Part shown: in pieces, positions 8,708 through 18,147 of the stretch
How the letters are laid out: every line of letters starts with the position of its first letter
How positions within the stretch are numbered: the first letter of the stretch is position 1
DNA from: Halopseudomonas bauzanensis
GTDB taxonomy: Bacteria > Pseudomonadota > Gammaproteobacteria > Pseudomonadales > Pseudomonadaceae
Length of the DNA: 64,000 nucleotides
NCBI RefSeq assembly: GCF_900114735.1
Contig: NZ_FOUA01000004.1
Coordinates: forward strand, 239,440 to 303,439
Direction: 5' to 3'
Translations under genes and position numbers: made by a program
Notes under the pieces: model-generated
Seen by the model: only the letters and a program-made list of their open reading frames with translations
What the model was told of the DNA's origin: nothing
Database searches by the model: none

Positions 8708-9724
8708 TTAACGGTAGCCATTTGGGTTGGCTGACTGCCAACGCCAGGCATCGACGCACATCGCTTCGAGATCCAGGCCCGCGCGCCAGCCAAGTTCCCG
8801 CTCGGCCAGCATGGGATCAGCGTAACAGCTGGCGACATCCCCAGGACGACGATCAGTCAGGGCATAAGGCAGTTCGCGACCGCAGGCACGCTCGAACGCA
8901 TGCAACATATCCAATACCGAATAACCCATGCCCGTACCAAGGTTGAAAGCCTGGATGCCCCGTCCGCGCTCCAGCCACTGCAGCGCCTTGACATGCCCCT
9001 CGGCCAGATCCATGACGTGGATGTAATCGCGAACCCCGGTGCCATCGTGGGTCGGATAGTCACTACCGTAGACACTCAACCGCTCGCGCCTACCGACCGC
9101 CACCTGGGCGATATAGGGCATCAGGTTGTTGGGGATGTCCGCCGGGTCCTCGCCGATACGGCCACTGATGTGAGCGCCTACGGGATTGAAATAGCGCAGC
9201 AATGCAACATTCCAGCTGTCATCTGACACATGCAGGTCACGCAGCATTTCTTCGATCATGAGTTTGGAGCGACCATAGGGGTTGGTCGCACTGGTTGGAA
9301 AGTCCTCACGGATCGGCAGGGTAGCCGGATCGCCATAGACAGTGGCAGAGGAGCTGAACACCATGTTCTTCACCCCGGCACGCTGCATGGCCTGGCACAG
9401 CACCACAGTGCCGCTGACGTTGTTGTGGTAGTAGCGTAGCGGCTGCGCCACCGATTCGCCCACCGCCTTCAGGCCGGCAAAGTGGATTACCGCATCGATG
9501 GCGTGGTCTTGAAACAATTGATCAAGCAATGCTGCGTCGTTGATGTCACCTTCAACCAGAGTCACCGCGTGGCCGACGATATCCTCGACCCGCCGCACCG
9601 CTTCACGGCAGCTGTTGCTGAAATTGTCCAGCACCACGACCCGGTATCCCGACTCCAGCAATCTGATGCAAGTGTGCGAGCCGATATAGCCTGCACCGCC
9701 TGTCACCAAAATGGACTTGCTCAT
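8708..9724 (-). CDS. galE: UDP-glucose 4-epimerase
   Basis: A 338-residue SDR enzyme that interconverts UDP-glucose and UDP-galactose in the cytoplasm. It has the NAD-binding [11 protein letters not shown] motif at residue 7, the SSSATVYG segment near residue 125, and YGRSK supplying the catalytic Tyr and Lys near residues 150-154. Length matches E. coli GalE (338). The start ATG overlaps the end of the phosphomannomutase gene by four bases, indicating translational coupling. In this operon it would turn GalU-made UDP-glucose into UDP-galactose for polysaccharide assembly. Confidence 0.95.
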   Translation of the reverse strand: MSKSILVTGGAGYIGSHTCIRLLESGYRVVVLDNFSNSCREAVRRVEDIVGHAVTLVEGDINDAALLDQLFQDHAIDAVIHFAGLKAVGESVAQPLRYYHNNVSGTVVLCQAMQRAGVKNMVFSSSATVYGDPATLPIREDFPTSATNPYGRSKLMIEEMLRDLHVSDDSWNVALLRYFNPVGAHISGRIGEDPADIPNNLMPYIAQVAVGRRERLSVYGSDYPTHDGTGVRDYIHVMDLAEGHVKALQWLERGRGIQAFNLGTGMGYSVLDMLHAFERACGRELPYALTDRRPGDVASCYADPMLAERELGWRAGLDLEAMCVDAWRWQSANPNGYR

Positions 9725-11133
9725 GCATTGTTTCCTTGATCAATTGCGCGTATGGCTTCCAGCAACCTGTCCGTTTCGCGTTGCATCAGGGTTTCATCAC
9801 CGCGGCTTTCCACGTTCAGGCGAATAACCGGCTCCGTATTCGAGGCCCGCAGATTGAAGCGCCAGTCCGCGAAACAGACACTCAGGCCGTCAGTGTAATC
9901 GATATCCAGCGCACCGGGCGCGTACCGTGCCTCCATCGCCTTGAGCATCGCCGGGGCATCACTGATTGTCAGATTGATTTCTCCAGAAGACGGATAGGCT
10001 GCAATGCGTTCACCTACCAGCTCAGAAAGCGGCTTGCCCTTGCGACAAACCAGTTCCGCCACCAGCAGCCAGGGAATCATGCCACTGTCGCAATAGGCGA
10101 AGTCACGGAAATAGTGATGCGCACTCATCTCGCCGCCGTAGGCCGCATCCTCGGCGCGCATGCGCTCCTTGATGAAGGCATGCCCGGCCTTGGTTTGCAC
10201 CGCCGTTCCGCCATTCTGTTCGACCTGCTCCACGGTATTCCATACCAGTCGCGGATCATGAATGATGCGTGCCCCCGGCTCCTTCTGCAGAAAGGCCTCG
10301 GCCAGCAACCCGACAATGTAATAACCCTCGATAAAGCGACCCTGCTCATCGAACAGGAAACAGCGATCGAAATCGCCATCCCAGGCAATTCCCATATCGG
10401 CCCGGTATTCGAGCACCGCATCGCGGGTCACGCCACGGTTCTCGGTCAGTAACGGGTTCGGGATACCGTTGGGGAAGCTGGCGTCGGGCTCATGACATAT
10501 CTTTACCATTTCCACCGGCATGTGCAGTTCGGCAAAGGCCTCCTCCAGCGCGTCCACCACCGGGCCGGCCGAGCCATTGCCGGCATTGACCACAAGACGC
10601 AGCGGCGTGAATGCCGCCGGGTCGATATAGCCGAGCAGATGCTCGATGTAATCGGCGCGAATATCGATCTGCTCGTAACCGCCACGGTCCACATCGGCGA
10701 CAGTGGGATCGCGGCCATCGACCAGATCGTATTCATTGGCCTCGGCAAGAGCGCGGATATCCGCCAGACCGGTATCCGCCGAGATCGGTCGCGAGCCTTC
10801 GCGTACCAGCTTGAAACCGTTGTAATCGATGGGGTTATGCGAGGCTGTCACCTCGATCCCCCCATCTACCCCCAGGTGGAACGTGGCGAAATACACTTCC
10901 TCAGTGCCGACCATACCCAGATCCAGCACATCCACGCCTTCGTCACGCAGTCCGTTGGCCAGCGCCGCCTTCAATACCGATGAGGTTTCTCGCACATCGC
11001 CACCCAGAACGACTTGTTTGGGCTTGAGCCATTGCGCGAACGCTCGGGCGATGCGGTAAGCAATGCTCTCATCCAGTTGCGAGCCCAACTGGCCGCGGAT
11101 GTCATAGGCCTTGAAACAGGTGATCTCAGACAT
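9721..11133 (-). CDS. manB: Phosphomannomutase, CpsG/ManB type
   Basis: A 470-residue alpha-D-phosphohexomutase that interconverts mannose-6-phosphate and mannose-1-phosphate for GDP-mannose supply. The phosphoserine loop [11 protein letters not shown] lies near residue 97, the metal loop DGDFDR near residue 245, and the sugar-specificity loop GEMSAHHYF near residue 335. These match enterobacterial CpsG/ManB more closely than the Pseudomonas bifunctional AlgC as I recall it, so phosphomannomutase is preferred, though phosphoglucomutase activity is possible. It overlaps galE by four bases and lies 41 bases after pgi in the sugar operon. Confidence 0.9.
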   Translation of the reverse strand: MSEITCFKAYDIRGQLGSQLDESIAYRIARAFAQWLKPKQVVLGGDVRETSSVLKAALANGLRDEGVDVLDLGMVGTEEVYFATFHLGVDGGIEVTASHNPIDYNGFKLVREGSRPISADTGLADIRALAEANEYDLVDGRDPTVADVDRGGYEQIDIRADYIEHLLGYIDPAAFTPLRLVVNAGNGSAGPVVDALEEAFAELHMPVEMVKICHEPDASFPNGIPNPLLTENRGVTRDAVLEYRADMGIAWDGDFDRCFLFDEQGRFIEGYYIVGLLAEAFLQKEPGARIIHDPRLVWNTVEQVEQNGGTAVQTKAGHAFIKERMRAEDAAYGGEMSAHHYFRDFAYCDSGMIPWLLVAELVCRKGKPLSELVGERIAAYPSSGEINLTISDAPAMLKAMEARYAPGALDIDYTDGLSVCFADWRFNLRASNTEPVIRLNVESRGDETLMQRETDRLLEAIRAIDQGNNA

Positions 11134-11174
11134 GTTGGTTCCTTTGCTTGAAAATCAGAAAATCGTCCGAACCG

Positions 11175-12788
11175 CTAACCCAATATCCGCCGCAGCAACC
11201 CTGCCGTCGATGAATCCACTCCCTCCAGGTCTTCTCGCTCCCCTCGAATTTGCGCCAGCGTATCCACCGCCAGCCGCTTGCCCATCTCCACTCCCCATTG
11301 ATCGAAGGGGTTGATATTCCAGATCACCGATTGTACGAACACCTTGTGTTCGTACAGTGCGATCAGTGCGCCAAGACTGTGGGGAGTAAGCTCATCCAGC
11401 AGCAGTGTGGAACTCGGCTGGTTCCCACGGTAGCGCTTGTAGCTGGGCATGCTATCGGGGTCCGGGAGCGCGGCGTCGCCCAGAGCCAGCAGACGGGACT
11501 GGGCGAGGCAGTTGGCCAACGCCAGTTCATGTTGAGCGGCGAGCTCCTCCACCGGTTGCCCCTGTGCTTCGCGGTAACGCCGAGCCGGCATGATGAAGTC
11601 ACAGGTCACCGCTTCGGTGCCCTGGTGCAGCAATTGGTAGAACGCATGCTGGGCGTTGGGGCCTACATCGCCCCAGATGATCGGGCAGGTGCTCTGCTCC
11701 ACCGGCGTGCCATTGCGCGTCACGCTCTTGCCATTGGACTCCATTTCCAGCTGTTCAAGATACATCGGCAGGTGTTTCAATCGCCCGTCATAGGGCAATA
11801 TCGCCTGGGCATTGATGCCCAGCACATTGGTATTCCACACCCCGATCATCGCCATCAGTACCGGCAGGTTGCGTTCCCAGGACGCGGTACGGAAATGCTC
11901 ATCGATCAAATGCGCACCGGCGAGCATATTGCGAAAGCCATCCATGCCTACCGTCAGCGCGATCGGCAGGCCGATCGCTGACCACAGCGAGTACCGGCCG
12001 CCAACCCACTCCCATATCTGCAATTGGTTCTCTTCGCTGATGCCCCACTCGGTCATCTTCGCCACAGCTGACGAGACACCCAGGAAATGGCAGTGCAACA
12101 CCCCGCTATTGCTGCCCAACGTCCGCTGCAACCACTGCCGGGCGGTTTCCGCATTGCTCAGCGTATCGATGGTGGTGAATGACTTGGAAGAAATGATGAA
12201 CAGGGTGGAATGCGGATTCAGGGTTCGCAGCAGTTGCGACAATTGGCTGCCATCCATGGTCGAGGCAAAGTGTACCGTCAGCCGCGACGAGGTAGGCATC
12301 GCGCTGTCGCACAGCGCCTCACTAACCATCAAGGGGCCCAGGTCCGAGCCGCCAACACCGATATTGACCACGTCCGTCACCACCTCGCCGGTCACGCCCC
12401 GCCACTGTCCGGCGTGGAGCTTGTTGACGATGCGGTCCATACGGTGCAATTGCTCATGTACCTGAGCAGTGATGTTCTGGCCCCCAACCATGCATTTGGT
12501 CTCGGCCGGTAGTCGCAATGCCCAATGCATGGCCGGGCGTTGTTCAGTGCAGTTGACCGGGTCGCCAGCGAACAAACGCCCGATCCAGTCATCCAATTTG
12601 GCCTGTCGTGCGAGCTCGAACAGATCGGACAATGTCTGCCCCGTCAACCGCTGTTTGGAATAGTCGAATAGCAACGGCCCGCATTCACAATGCAGCTGCT
12701 TGAAGCGCTGGGGATCGCTCGCGAACAGCTGCGCCAGATGTTGTTCCTTCATGGTGTCGGCGTGGTCCGCCAGAACGCGCCAGATCAT
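11175..12788 (-). CDS. pgi: Glucose-6-phosphate isomerase
   Basis: A 537-residue enzyme interconverting glucose-6-phosphate and fructose-6-phosphate. Visible family marks are [12 protein letters not shown], the [12 protein letters not shown] signature and the C-terminal [12 protein letters not shown] segment with the catalytic Lys. The frame opens 30 bases earlier, but an ATG at 12788 with a GGGAG box seven bases upstream fits better and aligns with the N-terminus of known Pgi proteins. Its place between the ugd-like and manB genes links central hexose phosphates to nucleotide-sugar synthesis. Confidence 0.94.
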   Translation of the reverse strand: MIWRVLADHADTMKEQHLAQLFASDPQRFKQLHCECGPLLFDYSKQRLTGQTLSDLFELARQAKLDDWIGRLFAGDPVNCTEQRPAMHWALRLPAETKCMVGGQNITAQVHEQLHRMDRIVNKLHAGQWRGVTGEVVTDVVNIGVGGSDLGPLMVSEALCDSAMPTSSRLTVHFASTMDGSQLSQLLRTLNPHSTLFIISSKSFTTIDTLSNAETARQWLQRTLGSNSGVLHCHFLGVSSAVAKMTEWGISEENQLQIWEWVGGRYSLWSAIGLPIALTVGMDGFRNMLAGAHLIDEHFRTASWERNLPVLMAMIGVWNTNVLGINAQAILPYDGRLKHLPMYLEQLEMESNGKSVTRNGTPVEQSTCPIIWGDVGPNAQHAFYQLLHQGTEAVTCDFIMPARRYREAQGQPVEELAAQHELALANCLAQSRLLALGDAALPDPDSMPSYKRYRGNQPSSTLLLDELTPHSLGALIALYEHKVFVQSVIWNINPFDQWGVEMGKRLAVDTLAQIRGEREDLEGVDSSTAGLLRRILG

Positions 12789-12814
12789 ATGCTGTCTCCC
12801 ACTGCCGTAGCCAT

Positions 12815-14110
12815 TCAACGCCGCCCGATGCCGTAGTACATAAACCCGCTGCGCTTCACGAAGCCCGGATCCCAGATGTTACGCCCATCCAATAGCAGCG
12901 GCGTCGCCATCTCGGCATGCAGCCGCGTGAAGTCGGGGCTCCAGTAGGACTTCCACTCGGTCACCAACATCAGCGCATCGGTTGCTGCCGCTGCCGCATA
13001 GGGATCATCATGCAACACCAGGTCATCCCGCTCACCAGCCCATTCAGCCAGCGCCGGCAATGCTCGCGGATCATGTACATGCACCTGCACTCCCTGGGCC
13101 CACAACGCTTCGATCAGTTTCAGCGCCGGCGCATTGTCAATGCGCGCCGATTCGGGTTTGAATGCCACGCCCCAGATAGCCACCCGGCGTCCTTCCAGCT
13201 GCGTGTCATAATGGCGCCAGAGCTTGCGAAACAGCGACTCCTTCTGCCGCTCGTTGATTTGCAGTACCTCTTCCAGCAGCTGCGCCTGCAGACCGCTGTG
13301 TTGCAATGTGCTGGCCAGGCTCATCACATCGCGGGAGAAGCTCAGGCCGCCGAACCCGCAACCGGGGTACAGGTAGGCTTCACCAATACGCGTATCCGCT
13401 CCCATGCCCTGGCGTACACGTTCGATATCAACGTCCAGACTGTCTGCCAGATTGGCCATATCATTCATATAGCTCAGGCGCGTCGCCAACATGCCGTTGA
13501 TCGCCAGCTTGGTAAATTCGGCCTCGCGCGGGCGCATATGCATGATGCCGTCACGTCGGCGGTTGAAGGGGCGCAGCAGCTCGGCCACCAGCCGGCTGGC
13601 CCAGGGCGTGTCGGCGCCCACCAGCCAGTGATTGGGCCGAGTGAATCCGGTCAGCGCCCCCCCCTCGGTCAACAGGTCCGGCACGCTGACTACCGCACCG
13701 AATCGCGAATCTGCACCCGGGCGGTTCAGCAGCGCGCGCTGCAAGGCTTCGGTGCTCCCCACCGGAAAAGTCGACTGGTTGACCACCAGAAATTCCGGAT
13801 CGATATCCGCCGGCAGGCCTTCAACCAGACGGTGCGCAAGCCCCAGCGCGTCCGGCGATAACGCCAGCCACAAAACGGTACAACGCGCATCAGGCAACAC
13901 ATTAAGGGGGGCCACAGTCAGCCGACCGGTCCGCTTCTGTTCCACCATCAAAGGCGCCAGACCAGGTTCACGCAGAGTGAACTCATCACTGTCCAGGGTG
14001 TTTGCGACCGAACCGGGTGAAACATGCAGGGTCACCTGATGCCCCGTCGACGCCATCGCCGCCGCGCTCACCAGGGCGCACAGCGTATCGCCATACACTT
14101 CAAGGTTCAT
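12815..14110 (-). CDS. UDP-glucose/GDP-mannose dehydrogenase family protein, active site degenerate
   Basis: A 431-residue protein with the overall layout of UDP-glucose 6-dehydrogenases: N-terminal NAD domain, central helix, C-terminal domain with GVAFKP near residue 315. Several key residues are missing. The N-terminal GxGxxG loop reads YGDTLCAL. The FLREG segment reads LLTEG (146-150). The catalytic cysteine of the GGxCxPKD motif is serine ([10 protein letters not shown], Ser257), though a Cys lies six residues earlier at 251. The Lys of the central motif (Lys201) and Asn205 are kept. It may be an inactive or altered dehydrogenase, or a binding/regulatory paralogue. It lies 3 bases after galU and 26 bases before pgi. 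Confidence 0.8.
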   Translation of the reverse strand: MNLEVYGDTLCALVSAAAMASTGHQVTLHVSPGSVANTLDSDEFTLREPGLAPLMVEQKRTGRLTVAPLNVLPDARCTVLWLALSPDALGLAHRLVEGLPADIDPEFLVVNQSTFPVGSTEALQRALLNRPGADSRFGAVVSVPDLLTEGGALTGFTRPNHWLVGADTPWASRLVAELLRPFNRRRDGIMHMRPREAEFTKLAINGMLATRLSYMNDMANLADSLDVDIERVRQGMGADTRIGEAYLYPGCGFGGLSFSRDVMSLASTLQHSGLQAQLLEEVLQINERQKESLFRKLWRHYDTQLEGRRVAIWGVAFKPESARIDNAPALKLIEALWAQGVQVHVHDPRALPALAEWAGERDDLVLHDDPYAAAAATDALMLVTEWKSYWSPDFTRLHAEMATPLLLDGRNIWDPGFVKRSGFMYYGIGRR

Positions 14111-14113
14111 TTA

Positions 14114-14998
14114 TCAGCCCTCAGCCTGATAACGTGCCAACAGCGCGCGAAAATCCGCGCCCAGTTGCGGGTCCTGCACACCATAGGCCAGTGTCGCCTC
14201 CAGGTAGCCCAGCTTGCTGCCGCAGTCATAGGAGCGCCCCGCTATATGCCAGGCCTCCACGCCTTCGCTCTTCATCAGCTCGGCAATCGCATCGGTCAAC
14301 TGAATCTCACCACCTGCGCCCGGCGCCGTGTTGGCCAGCAGATCAAAAATGCCGGCAGGCAACACATAACGCCCGACGATCGCCAAATTCGAAGGTGCCT
14401 GCTCGCGCGGCGGCTTCTCCACCACGCGGGTCATGCTGGCATGTCCGGCTGGCTGCAGATCAGCGCCGTTCAGGTCGACAACCCCGTACTGATGAACAAG
14501 CTCAACCGGCACCGGCTCGACCATGATCTGCGCCCGGCCGGTGTCGGCAAAACGCTGGGTCATCAACCCCAGATCGCTGCCATGGCCGGCCTGTTCCACC
14601 AGCACATCCGGCAGCATCACCGCAAAAGGAGCGTCACCGACGACCGGGCGCGCGCAGTACACCGCATGCCCCAATCCGAGGGCCCGCCCCTGGCGTACCG
14701 CCGTCACCTTCAATTGCGGTGGTGCGATATCGCGTAATACCTGCAGCAGTTCTTGCTTGCCCCGGCGTTCCAGCTCCGCCTCCAGTTCGTAGTTCACATC
14801 GAAGTGATCCTCGATGGCCTTCTTGCTGGAATGCGTCACCAACACGATTTCATTGATTCCCGCGGCCAGGGCCTCTTCCACCACATACTGGATCACCGGC
14901 TTGTCCACCACCGTGACCATTTCCTTGGGAATCGCCTTGCTGGCCGGCAAAAAGCGTGTGCCCAGCCCCGCAACCGGTAGAACTGCCTTGGTAACCAT
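14114..14998 (-). CDS. galU: UTP-glucose-1-phosphate uridylyltransferase
   Basis: A 294-residue nucleotidyltransferase making UDP-glucose from UTP and glucose-1-phosphate. The N-terminal [15 protein letters not shown] signature, VMLPDV segment and GEIQLTDAI motif are typical. The ATG at 14998 is chosen over the longer open frame because AGGAG lies eight bases upstream and the protein then begins right at the nucleotide-binding strand. It is the first gene of the operon running through the ugd-like gene, pgi, manB, galE and wbpM. UDP-glucose is the substrate for galE and would be the substrate of an active Ugd. Confidence 0.94.
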   Translation of the reverse strand: MVTKAVLPVAGLGTRFLPASKAIPKEMVTVVDKPVIQYVVEEALAAGINEIVLVTHSSKKAIEDHFDVNYELEAELERRGKQELLQVLRDIAPPQLKVTAVRQGRALGLGHAVYCARPVVGDAPFAVMLPDVLVEQAGHGSDLGLMTQRFADTGRAQIMVEPVPVELVHQYGVVDLNGADLQPAGHASMTRVVEKPPREQAPSNLAIVGRYVLPAGIFDLLANTAPGAGGEIQLTDAIAELMKSEGVEAWHIAGRSYDCGSKLGYLEATLAYGVQDPQLGADFRALLARYQAEG

Positions 14999-15234
14999 CA
15001 CGGTAACTCCTGAATATCCAAAAAATGCTCCATTTAAGAAAGCGCAGCGTACAGAGAGTTCAGATGATATCTGTGCCACCGCTCCTTTTCCCACCTATAA
15101 CTGAACCGTTATGGAAAAGTGGCCAGAGCGGCCCTGGACGCCGCTGCCGCTCACCCGGCAACCGGCGCGTGCGACGTGTAAAGCAGTGGCGTTTCCGGTA
15201 GCATGACGCCATCGTAACCGCCTGGAATTCACCC

Positions 15235-16269
15235 ATGACCGATCGCCTTACCTTGATCCGGCCCGACGACTGGCATATTCACCTGCGTGACGGCGCTGCG
15301 CTGCAGCATACCGTTGCCGATGCAGCACGCCATTTCGCCCGCGCCATCATCATGCCGAACCTCGTGCCACCGGTGCGCGATGGCCAGCAGGCGGACGCTT
15401 ACAAGGCGCGCATTCTGGGCGCGCGCCCGCAGGGTAACGCCTTCGAGCCGTTGATGGTGCTCTACCTGACTGACCAGACCACACCCGAGATCATTCGCCA
15501 GGCCTGGCAACAACGTCAGGCCATCGCCGCCAAGTTGTATCCCGCCGGCGCCACGACCAATTCGGACTCCGGTGTAACAGCGCTGGAGAAAATCTACCCA
15601 GCCCTGGAAGTCATGGCCGAGCTGGGCATGCCGTTGCTGGTGCACGGTGAGGTGACCCATGCCGAGGTGGATATCTTCGACCGGGAAAAGGCTTTCATCG
15701 ACCAACAGCTGGTCGCGCTGACCGAACGCTTCCCAACACTGAAGGTAGTGTTCGAACACATCACCACCGCCGATGCCGTGGATTTCGTGCGCAGCGCCTC
15801 CGGTCGCGTTGGCGCCACCATCACCGCCCATCACCTGCTGTACAACCGCAACCATATGCTGGTGGGCGGTATCCGGCCGCACTTCTTCTGCCTGCCGATT
15901 CTCAAGCGTCAGCGCCATCAGCAGGCGCTGGGCGATGCAGTGCTGTCGGGCTCCAACAAGTTTTTTCTCGGTACCGACTCAGCCCCCCATGCGCGCCATG
16001 CCAAGGAAGCCGCCTGCGGCTGTGCGGGCTGCTACAGTGCCCATGCGGCAATCGAACTTTATGCCGATGCGTTCGAAGAGCTGGGTGCGCTGGATCGGCT
16101 GGAAGGGTTCGCCAGTCTGCATGGTCCGGACTTCTATGGCCTGCCGCGCAATACCGACCGTATCACCCTGGTGCGCGAGCCCTGGACCGTACCCGCGACA
16201 CTGCAATTGGGTGAGCAGGAGCTGGTGCCATTGCGGGCCGGTGAAACCATCCATTGGCGGGTCGTCTGA
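15235..16269 (+). CDS. pyrC: Dihydroorotase
   Basis: A 344-residue class II dihydroorotase, which interconverts carbamoyl-aspartate and dihydroorotate in pyrimidine synthesis. The zinc ligands are visible: [10 protein letters not shown] with HxH near residue 15, [11 protein letters not shown] holding the Lys that is carboxylated, VHGEV and FEHITT histidines, and the GTDSAPH Asp. Length equals the family norm (about 345). It is divergent from galU and 24 bases upstream of rnt, so the pair is probably co-transcribed. Confidence 0.96.
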   Translation: MTDRLTLIRPDDWHIHLRDGAALQHTVADAARHFARAIIMPNLVPPVRDGQQADAYKARILGARPQGNAFEPLMVLYLTDQTTPEIIRQAWQQRQAIAAKLYPAGATTNSDSGVTALEKIYPALEVMAELGMPLLVHGEVTHAEVDIFDREKAFIDQQLVALTERFPTLKVVFEHITTADAVDFVRSASGRVGATITAHHLLYNRNHMLVGGIRPHFFCLPILKRQRHQQALGDAVLSGSNKFFLGTDSAPHARHAKEAACGCAGCYSAHAAIELYADAFEELGALDRLEGFASLHGPDFYGLPRNTDRITLVREPWTVPATLQLGEQELVPLRAGETIHWRVV

Positions 16270-16293
16270 TCCCTTTTGAATTAAGGACGCTGT

Positions 16294-16971
16294 GTGAGCG
16301 AGTTTGACTACGACGATAACGATGCGCTGGAGGGCCCGGCCCATTCCGGTGGCCCCAAACCACCGATGGCCTACCGCTTTCGTGGCTTTCTGCCGGTGGT
16401 CGTGGATGTGGAGACCGGCGGCTTCAATTCAGCGACCGACGCCCTGCTGGAAATTGCCGCTACGCCAATCCTGATGGATGACGATGGGCAGGTGTATCCT
16501 GACCAGACGCATTTTTTCCGGATCGAGCCCTTCGAGGGCGCTAATGTCGAGCCGGCGGCGCTGGAATTCACCGGCATCAAGCTGGACCATCCGCTGCGTA
16601 TGGCCGTAAGCGAAAGCCATGCCCTGACGGAAATCTTCAAGCATGTGCGCAAGGCCGTGAAATCCGCTGGTTGCAAACGGGCGGTACTGGTTGGCCATAA
16701 TGCCTTCTTCGACCTCGGCTTCCTCAATGCGGCTGTCGAGCGCACCGACATCAAGCGCAACCCCTTTCATCCCTTCTCCTGCTTCGATACCGCCACCCTT
16801 GGCGGCCTTGCCTATGGTCAGACCGTACTGGCCAAGGCCTGCGCTGCGGCCGATATCGAGTTCGACGGTCGCGAAGCCCATTCGGCTCGGTACGATACCG
16901 AGAAGACCGCTGAACTGTTCTGCACCATCGTCAATCGCTGGCGCGACATGGGTGGCTGGCCACCGGTCTGA
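16294..16971 (+). CDS. rnt: Ribonuclease T
   Basis: A 225-residue DEDDh-type 3'-5' exonuclease that trims tRNA CCA ends and other stable RNAs. The four acidic residues and the His are in place: VDVETGGFN (Asp, Glu), [10 protein letters not shown] (Asp) and [15 protein letters not shown] (His, Asp). The start codon is GTG behind an AAGGA box. Pyrimidine gene pyrC lies just upstream, an arrangement I recall in other pseudomonads. Confidence 0.95.
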   Translation: MSEFDYDDNDALEGPAHSGGPKPPMAYRFRGFLPVVVDVETGGFNSATDALLEIAATPILMDDDGQVYPDQTHFFRIEPFEGANVEPAALEFTGIKLDHPLRMAVSESHALTEIFKHVRKAVKSAGCKRAVLVGHNAFFDLGFLNAAVERTDIKRNPFHPFSCFDTATLGGLAYGQTVLAKACAAADIEFDGREAHSARYDTEKTAELFCTIVNRWRDMGGWPPV

Positions 16972-17108
16972 AGCGCCGCGCAGGCCGGCCAGATAATTTC
17001 GATCTGGTCGGCTACACTTTACAGCGGTATTAACAGTTGCTCTGCCAACCACGTGATACCGGCGTGCCTCTGGCATACCGGTGAGACCAAGAAGAAGGAA
17101 CTATTCCC

Positions 17109-18083
17109 ATGAAATTCAAAGCACTCCCGTATATTTTTTCTGCAGCACTGGGCTACGCCGCAGTGGCGGCCACACCCGCGGTCGCCCAGCAGAATTTCAT
17201 CACCATCGGTACTGGTGGCCAGACTGGCGTCTACTATGTGGTCGGACAGTCCATGTGCCGTCTGGTCAACCGTAACACCAACGAGCATGGTATCCGCTGC
17301 AACGCACCCTCCAGTGGCGGTTCGGTCGCCAACGTCAACGCCATTCGCGGCGGTGAGATGGACATGGGCGTAGTGCAGTCCGACATCCAGTACAAGGCCT
17401 ATGAAGGGATCGAGAACTTTGCCGATACCGGTGAGTTCAAGGAAATGCGCGCAGTCTTCGCCCTGCACGGGGAGCCCCTGACCATCGTCGCTCGCCGAGA
17501 CGCAAACATCGAGCATGTCAAAGACCTCAAGGGCAAGCGCTTCAACGTCGGCAACCCCGGCTCCGGTCAGCGTGACACCATGGACGTGGTCATGGACGCG
17601 CTGGGCTGGACGCTTAATGATTTCGCCCTGGCCTCCCAGCTGTCCGCTGCGGAACAGGCGGCTGCGCTGGGTGACAACAACATCGACGCCATGGTCTATG
17701 TGGCTGGCCACCCCAACGGTTCAATTCAGGAAGCCACCACTACCGTGGACTCGGTCATCGTCGCGGTCAACGGCGAGGAAATCGACGGCATCATCGCCGC
17801 GCAACCCTACTATGCCAAGGCAGTCATTCCCGGCGGCATGTACCGCGGCAACGACAACGATGTAGAAACCTTCGGCGTACGTGCCACCATGGTCGCTTCG
17901 ACCAATGTTCCGGAAGAGACCGTATACCAGACCGTAAAGGCCGTATTCGATAACTTTGATCGGTTCAAACGCCTGCACCCCGCTTTTGCCAATCTCGATG
18001 AACAGGAAATGATCAAGGAAGGCCTGTCCATTCCGCTGCATGATGGCGCCGTGCGCTATTACAAGGAACGCGGCTGGATGTAA
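17109..18083 (+). CDS. TAXI-family TRAP transporter solute-binding protein
   Basis: A 324-residue periplasmic protein with a Sec signal peptide (cleavage after AVA near residue 26). The mature N-terminus ITIGTGGQTGVYYVVGQ and the SGGSVANVNAI segment are hallmarks of the TAXI group of TRAP receptors, which bind small organic acids and hand them to the membrane permease. Substrate cannot be told from sequence; some TAXI systems take glutamate or C4/C5 dicarboxylates. A GC-rich hairpin separates it from the permease gene, which would favour excess binding protein. Confidence 0.93.
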   Translation: MKFKALPYIFSAALGYAAVAATPAVAQQNFITIGTGGQTGVYYVVGQSMCRLVNRNTNEHGIRCNAPSSGGSVANVNAIRGGEMDMGVVQSDIQYKAYEGIENFADTGEFKEMRAVFALHGEPLTIVARRDANIEHVKDLKGKRFNVGNPGSGQRDTMDVVMDALGWTLNDFALASQLSAAEQAAALGDNNIDAMVYVAGHPNGSIQEATTTVDSVIVAVNGEEIDGIIAAQPYYAKAVIPGGMYRGNDNDVETFGVRATMVASTNVPEETVYQTVKAVFDNFDRFKRLHPAFANLDEQEMIKEGLSIPLHDGAVRYYKERGWM

Positions 18084-18091
18084 GCCCTGGG

Positions 18092-18116
18092 TCGGGCCTG
18101 CCCGAGGCAGGCCCGA
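18092..18116 (+). promoter_or_regulatory. Intercistronic hairpin between TRAP receptor and permease genes
   Basis: An 11-bp perfect stem, TCGGGCCTGCC/GGCAGGCCCGA, with a 3-base loop and a short TCTT tail. It probably attenuates transcription or protects the upstream mRNA, as seen between other abundant binding-protein and permease genes. Confidence 0.65.
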
Positions 18117-18147
18117 TCTTATCTGAAACACCCACAGGGAATAGTCA

